Source of the DNA: Deltaproteobacteria bacterium | GTDB taxonomy: Bacteria; CG2-30-53-67 | Direction: 5' to 3' | Assembly (NCBI GenBank): GCA_013151235.1 | Contig: JAADIO010000041.1 | Coordinates: forward strand, 1-42,076 | DNA length: 42,076 nt | Shown here: positions 40,898-42,076 of the stretch, piece after piece | Layout: each line of letters opens with the position of its first letter | Position numbering within the stretch: position 1 is the first letter of the stretch | Program-made: the position numbers and the translations under genes | Notes under the pieces: model-generated | What the model saw: only the letters and a program-made list of their open reading frames with translations | What the model was told of the DNA's origin: nothing | Database searches by the model: none

Positions 40898-41851
40898 ATG
40901 CCAGACAAAGAAGACGAGCTTCGGAAAAAGACGAAAGAAAATCTTGACCCGAAAGGATGGGAGGCCCTTCTGGAGGGCGTTCCTCCAATCAACACACAAG
41001 CCTCTACACCCGACCCGGCCCCGTCCTCTTCGGAGCGGAAAGAGCATGTTCTCCGGGTCACGGATGAAACCGGTTTGACATCGGAGCAGACCCTCGCTGC
41101 GGAACCCGTTATCCCACCGGAAAAGACATCGGGCAAAGGTGGCGCCGGCGATCATGGGAAGGACCTATCCCGCGGGGAGAGTTCCTCAATGGAAGCGGAG
41201 GAAACGAAGGAGCATCTACAGCTCCCCCCCCCGGACCCGGAAATCAACAAGAAGAATCGATTCTCCCTTCTTGCGGACCGGATCCGCAAATTTCCTCAGA
41301 TCCGGAAGGCCCTGCAGTATTATCAGCACATCAGCCTTCGGGAACAGCGAATGGTGCTGGCCTCGATCCTTTTTCTCATTCTCATCTTTGTCTATTCCTT
41401 GATCCTGGGGCCTCTTATGGATCGCAATGCCCTGCTCAATCGGAAAATTAAAAAAAAGAGGGAAGAGATCACGGAGATGGTTCGTCTGCGATCCTCGGTC
41501 GTGCAGGATCGGGGCGGAATGGACCGGATCCGGAAGATCATCGAACAGCGGGGCAAGGATTTTTCCGTTTTTGCCTACCTGGAACAGTTGGCCACAAAAG
41601 CGGAGATGAAAGACAAGATCATCTACATCAAACCACAGCGGGAAACCCCGGTCGGTCGCTTCAAGGAATCCCTGGTCCAGATCAAACTCGAAAAGATCGG
41701 AATGGAAGCGTTGACGCGATATCTTTATCAGATCGAAACCTCGGAAGACCTTCTCTACATCAAAAACCTTCGGATGAAACAGGGCAAAGAAAGGGGGCAA
41801 ACCGGACTGAACGTCACGCTCTCCGTGGGAACCCTGATTCTGGGAAGCTGA
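40898..41851 (+). CDS. gspM: GspM-like T2SS protein with long cytoplasmic N-terminal extension
   Basis: This 317-residue protein has one helix at about 153-171 (MVLASILFLILIFVYSLIL), then a coiled coil and a PilO/GspM-like ferredoxin fold (IIYIKPQRE...SLVQIKLEKIGMEALTRYLYQIE). That C-terminal half is what GspM normally is. The first 150 residues are a predicted disordered, charged, Pro/Ser-rich region beginning with a basic peptide (MPDKEDELRKKTKENLDPKG). Usual GspM proteins place the helix near residue 20. Assignment rests on position after gspL and on fold style. The extension may bind the ParA-like ATPase (inference). No gspN or gspO follows. Confidence 0.8.
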   Translation: MPDKEDELRKKTKENLDPKGWEALLEGVPPINTQASTPDPAPSSSERKEHVLRVTDETGLTSEQTLAAEPVIPPEKTSGKGGAGDHGKDLSRGESSSMEAEETKEHLQLPPPDPEINKKNRFSLLADRIRKFPQIRKALQYYQHISLREQRMVLASILFLILIFVYSLILGPLMDRNALLNRKIKKKREEITEMVRLRSSVVQDRGGMDRIRKIIEQRGKDFSVFAYLEQLATKAEMKDKIIYIKPQRETPVGRFKESLVQIKLEKIGMEALTRYLYQIETSEDLLYIKNLRMKQGKERGQTGLNVTLSVGTLILGS

Positions 41852-41865
41852 AAGTCTTTTTTCTT

Positions 41866-41924
41866 CATCCAGTTCCTGGATGGAGAAAAAAAGCGGCAGG
41901 GAATTTTTCCCTGCCGCTTTTTTT
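41866..41924. terminator. Tandem hairpins with a strong bidirectional intrinsic terminator
   Basis: A small stem CATCCAG/CTGGATG (41866-41882) is followed by AGCGGCAGGGAA (41892-41903) paired perfectly with TTCCCTGCCGCT (41907-41918), with a T-run on one side (41918-41924) and an A-run on the other (41885-41892). It can end the T2SS transcript and the convergent gene at the window end. Confidence 0.92.
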
Positions 41925-41947
41925 ATGACAGTTTTACGACCTCCTTC

Positions 41948-42076
41948 CTACCAGCGCACCTTGCTTCCCTTCCTGCGAAGCAGAGCCAACACAAAGACCG
42001 GAAGGAGAAGCAGAACCACCGCAGGCAGGCCCTCCATCGGGGTGACCGGTGAAGAGGAAAGGGCACACCCCCCCCC
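41948..42076 (-). CDS. Partial gene: C-terminus with a Gly-Cys/hydrophobic/Arg sorting signal
   Basis: Only the last 42 codons are in the window, read from the edge to a TAG at 41950-41948. The product ends GGGCALSSSPVTPMEG, a hydrophobic helix LPAVVLLLLPVFVLALL and then RRKGSKVRW. Gly-rich/Cys, one transmembrane helix, and a basic cluster form the tripartite pattern of C-terminal sorting signals such as MYXO-CTERM, SYNERG-CTERM and GlyGly-CTERM. Such proteins are exported, then cut and sorted by an intramembrane protease (rhombosortase or myxosortase). The window ends in a run of C bases that codes the Gly stretch. The rest of the protein is unknown. It is convergent with the T2SS operon. 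Confidence 0.7.
   Translation of the reverse strand, partial: GGGCALSSSPVTPMEGLPAVVLLLLPVFVLALLRRKGSKVRW

Overview
The window comes from a Gram-negative bacterium. The evidence is a complete-looking type II secretion (T2SS) operon with an outer-membrane secretin, a Wza-type outer-membrane polysaccharide exporter and two heptosyltransferase-family enzymes. Gene content, moderately GC-rich coding sequence, tightly overlapped operons and palindromic intergenic repeats suggest Desulfobacterota (former Deltaproteobacteria) or a near relative. That placement is inference; there is no rRNA or other phylogenetic marker here.

Layout. (A) 1-5112, minus strand: a four-gene unit resembling the mycobacterial decaprenyl-phosphoryl-arabinose pathway (UbiA-type phosphoribosyltransferase, DprE1-like oxidase, DprE2-like reductase), followed by a multi-pass glycosyltransferase with C-terminal TPRs. 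Just downstream lies a relic of a PHP-domain gene whose intact copy (5265-6764) sits just upstream, so the unit is flanked by directly repeated sequence. (B) 5265-28767, almost all minus strand: a Wzx/Wzy-type exopolysaccharide locus. It holds an initiating phospho-sugar transferase fused to a degenerate GGDEF domain, four GT4 or CgeB-like glycosyltransferases, two GT9 enzymes, an asparagine-synthase-like amidotransferase, a zinc-ribbon acyltransferase, a carbamoyltransferase, a flippase, a polymerase/ligase, a Wzc tyrosine autokinase and a Wza protein fused to a seven-repeat FG-GAP propeller and an OmpA domain. A single plus-strand nucleotidyltransferase gene (12990-14072), preceded by a mobile-type inverted repeat, interrupts the run. 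(C) 28768-29106: divergent promoter region. (D) 29107-41851, plus strand: gspC-D-E-(repeat island)-F-G-H-I-J-K-L, a ParA-like ATPase, then a GspM-like protein with a long cytoplasmic extension; a strong bidirectional terminator follows. (E) 41948-42076, minus strand: the 3' end of a gene whose product ends in a Gly-Cys / hydrophobic / Arg-Arg C-terminal sorting signal, cut by the window edge.

How the parts may work together. Region B would build repeat units on a lipid carrier, flip and polymerise them and export them through the Wza fusion under Wzc control. Region A would make a polyprenyl-phosphate pentose (probably arabinofuranose) donor, with the neighbouring membrane enzyme as a candidate transferase. 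Region D secretes folded proteins, and proteins with C-terminal sorting signals like the one in region E are candidate substrates. The most unusual items are the propeller-OmpA-Wza fusion, the phosphotransferase-GGDEF fusion, the ParA/extended-GspM pair inside the T2SS operon, and the arabinose-donor cassette flanked by PHP repeats.
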